Positions 63,549 through 64,000 of a DNA stretch of 64,000 nt are shown here, piece by piece. The DNA is taken from contig CM071596.1 of assembly GCA_036435485.1 (NCBI GenBank), forward strand, positions 141,497,501 through 141,561,500, given 5' to 3'. The notes under the pieces were generated by a model. That model made no database searches. It was not told the origin of the DNA and saw only the letters and a program-made list of their open reading frames with translations. Within the stretch, counting starts at the first letter, position 1. The number at the start of each line of letters is the position of its first letter. Position numbers and translations under genes: made by a program. The stretch is from Saposhnikovia divaricata (Eukaryota; Streptophyta; Magnoliopsida; Apiales; Apiaceae).

Positions 63549-64000
63549 TGAGTTAAGAATTTCCAAGAGATATGTATGTAGAAAGGTGTTTGCGTGAGTG
63601 CCCAAGAGAAAAATAAGAAAACTGTGAGATGTAAGAATAAGGCAAAATCGTTTGGACACAAAAGTGATTAAAGTAATGAAAAACTCAATCTCTTATGTAA
63701 CAAACACTCAATCAGTTCCTTGATTAATGTGTAGTGGGACACGATAATAGGTAAGTGGGACACATTAAAGGACGAGTGGGTCACGTGCGCCTATTTTTAA
63801 GAAGAGTATATTAAAGAATTAAAACATTAAAATATTTGATTTAAACAAAAATCAAATAATACTCTTTTAAAAATATCTTGACCCAAGTAAGACTAGAATT
63901 TGAACCGTTTACCTGTTGCCTTTAATAACCAGAATACGAAGCGATTAAGAACTTCGTTCTTACCCATCTCTATTTAAGGCCTAGAGACTTGCTCAGATTA
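63549..64000 (-). other. copia-C spacer upstream of its extra ORF
   Basis: Counterpart of 54679 onwards in copia-D: both have GTGGGACAC(A/G) sequence near the ORF start. The part after ~63880 has no copia-D counterpart and contains, on the - strand, GGTTCAAATTC, which resembles a Pol III B box. No gene is called. Confidence 0.4.

Larger units (their letters stand above)
46722..64000 (-). mobile_element. Copia-C: older Sirevirus-like element split by copia-D, continues past the window
   Basis: 3' LTR (46722-47230), purine tract, then its extra ORF, interrupted at 50157/62824 by copia-D. The ORF start is at 63548 and untranslated spacer follows to the window end. Gag, pol and the 5' LTR should lie beyond 64000. 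The extra ORF has two in-frame stops, so copia-C was decaying when or after it was hit. Its LTR and ORF are diverged relatives of copia-D. Confidence 0.85.

Overview
The window is plant nuclear DNA, almost certainly from a flowering plant with a large, transposon-rich genome. The evidence is AT-rich sequence, TATAAATA promoters inside LTRs, primer sites for initiator tRNA-Met and tRNA-Asp, Ty1/copia and Ty3/gypsy proteins, a Helitron, MITEs and one F-box gene. The family mix suggests a eudicot, perhaps an asterid, but that is from memory of similar elements. No rRNA, CRISPR, phage or bacterial gene is present. The only host gene I can support is an intronless F-box/LRR gene at 19204-20031 (-), in a host island of roughly 16.4-24.1 kb.

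Left arm (1-16396, + strand): the tail of a gypsy-type LTR (family X, 1-125), a decayed copia pol fragment (126-2435), then the 3' part of a large Sirevirus-like copia element (copia-F, 2436-16396). Copia-F has a gag tail, a broken pol with an LTR-like insert, a promoter-like spacer, a broken extra ORF in the env-like position, a repeat-rich 3' UTR and a 3.1-kb LTR.

Host island (16397-24104): a complete 2.36-kb non-autonomous LTR element (16488-18846, 184-bp LTRs, TSD ATTTA), the F-box gene, a 294-bp Helitron, a MITE with a 9-bp TSD and a long ATT microsatellite.

Middle (24105-37749, +): the 5' part of copia-E, related to copia-F, with a 3.3-kb LTR, primer site, broken gag and start of pol. 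Its leader holds a complete 6.9-kb Athila-like non-autonomous element (27506-34369, - strand; two 1340-bp LTRs that look identical; TSD GTGAT).

Right arm (37750-64000) is a nest: copia-A (-) holds copia-B (-), which holds an X LTR (-), which holds copia-C (-), which holds copia-D (-, 50158-62823). Copia-D is a 12.7-kb near-complete young element with 607-bp LTRs (about six differences by eye), TSD TCCTT, gag, pol with one in-frame stop, and an open 1252-codon extra ORF downstream of pol. It split the same extra ORF of copia-C.

The least explained signals are these. (1) Short family-specific motifs (AAACTCTG/AAACACTG in C/D; ATCCGTTGA in A/B and copia-1) occur many times in LTR U3, untranslated spacers and the disordered coding parts of gag and pol. 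(2) A 3' splice-acceptor-like sequence sits at the gag/pol stop junction in three elements. (3) The small element carries a 50-bp GC-rich palindrome array. (4) A short basic reading frame appears conserved inside the X LTR. (5) Gag is fused in frame to an RT remnant in the Athila-like element.
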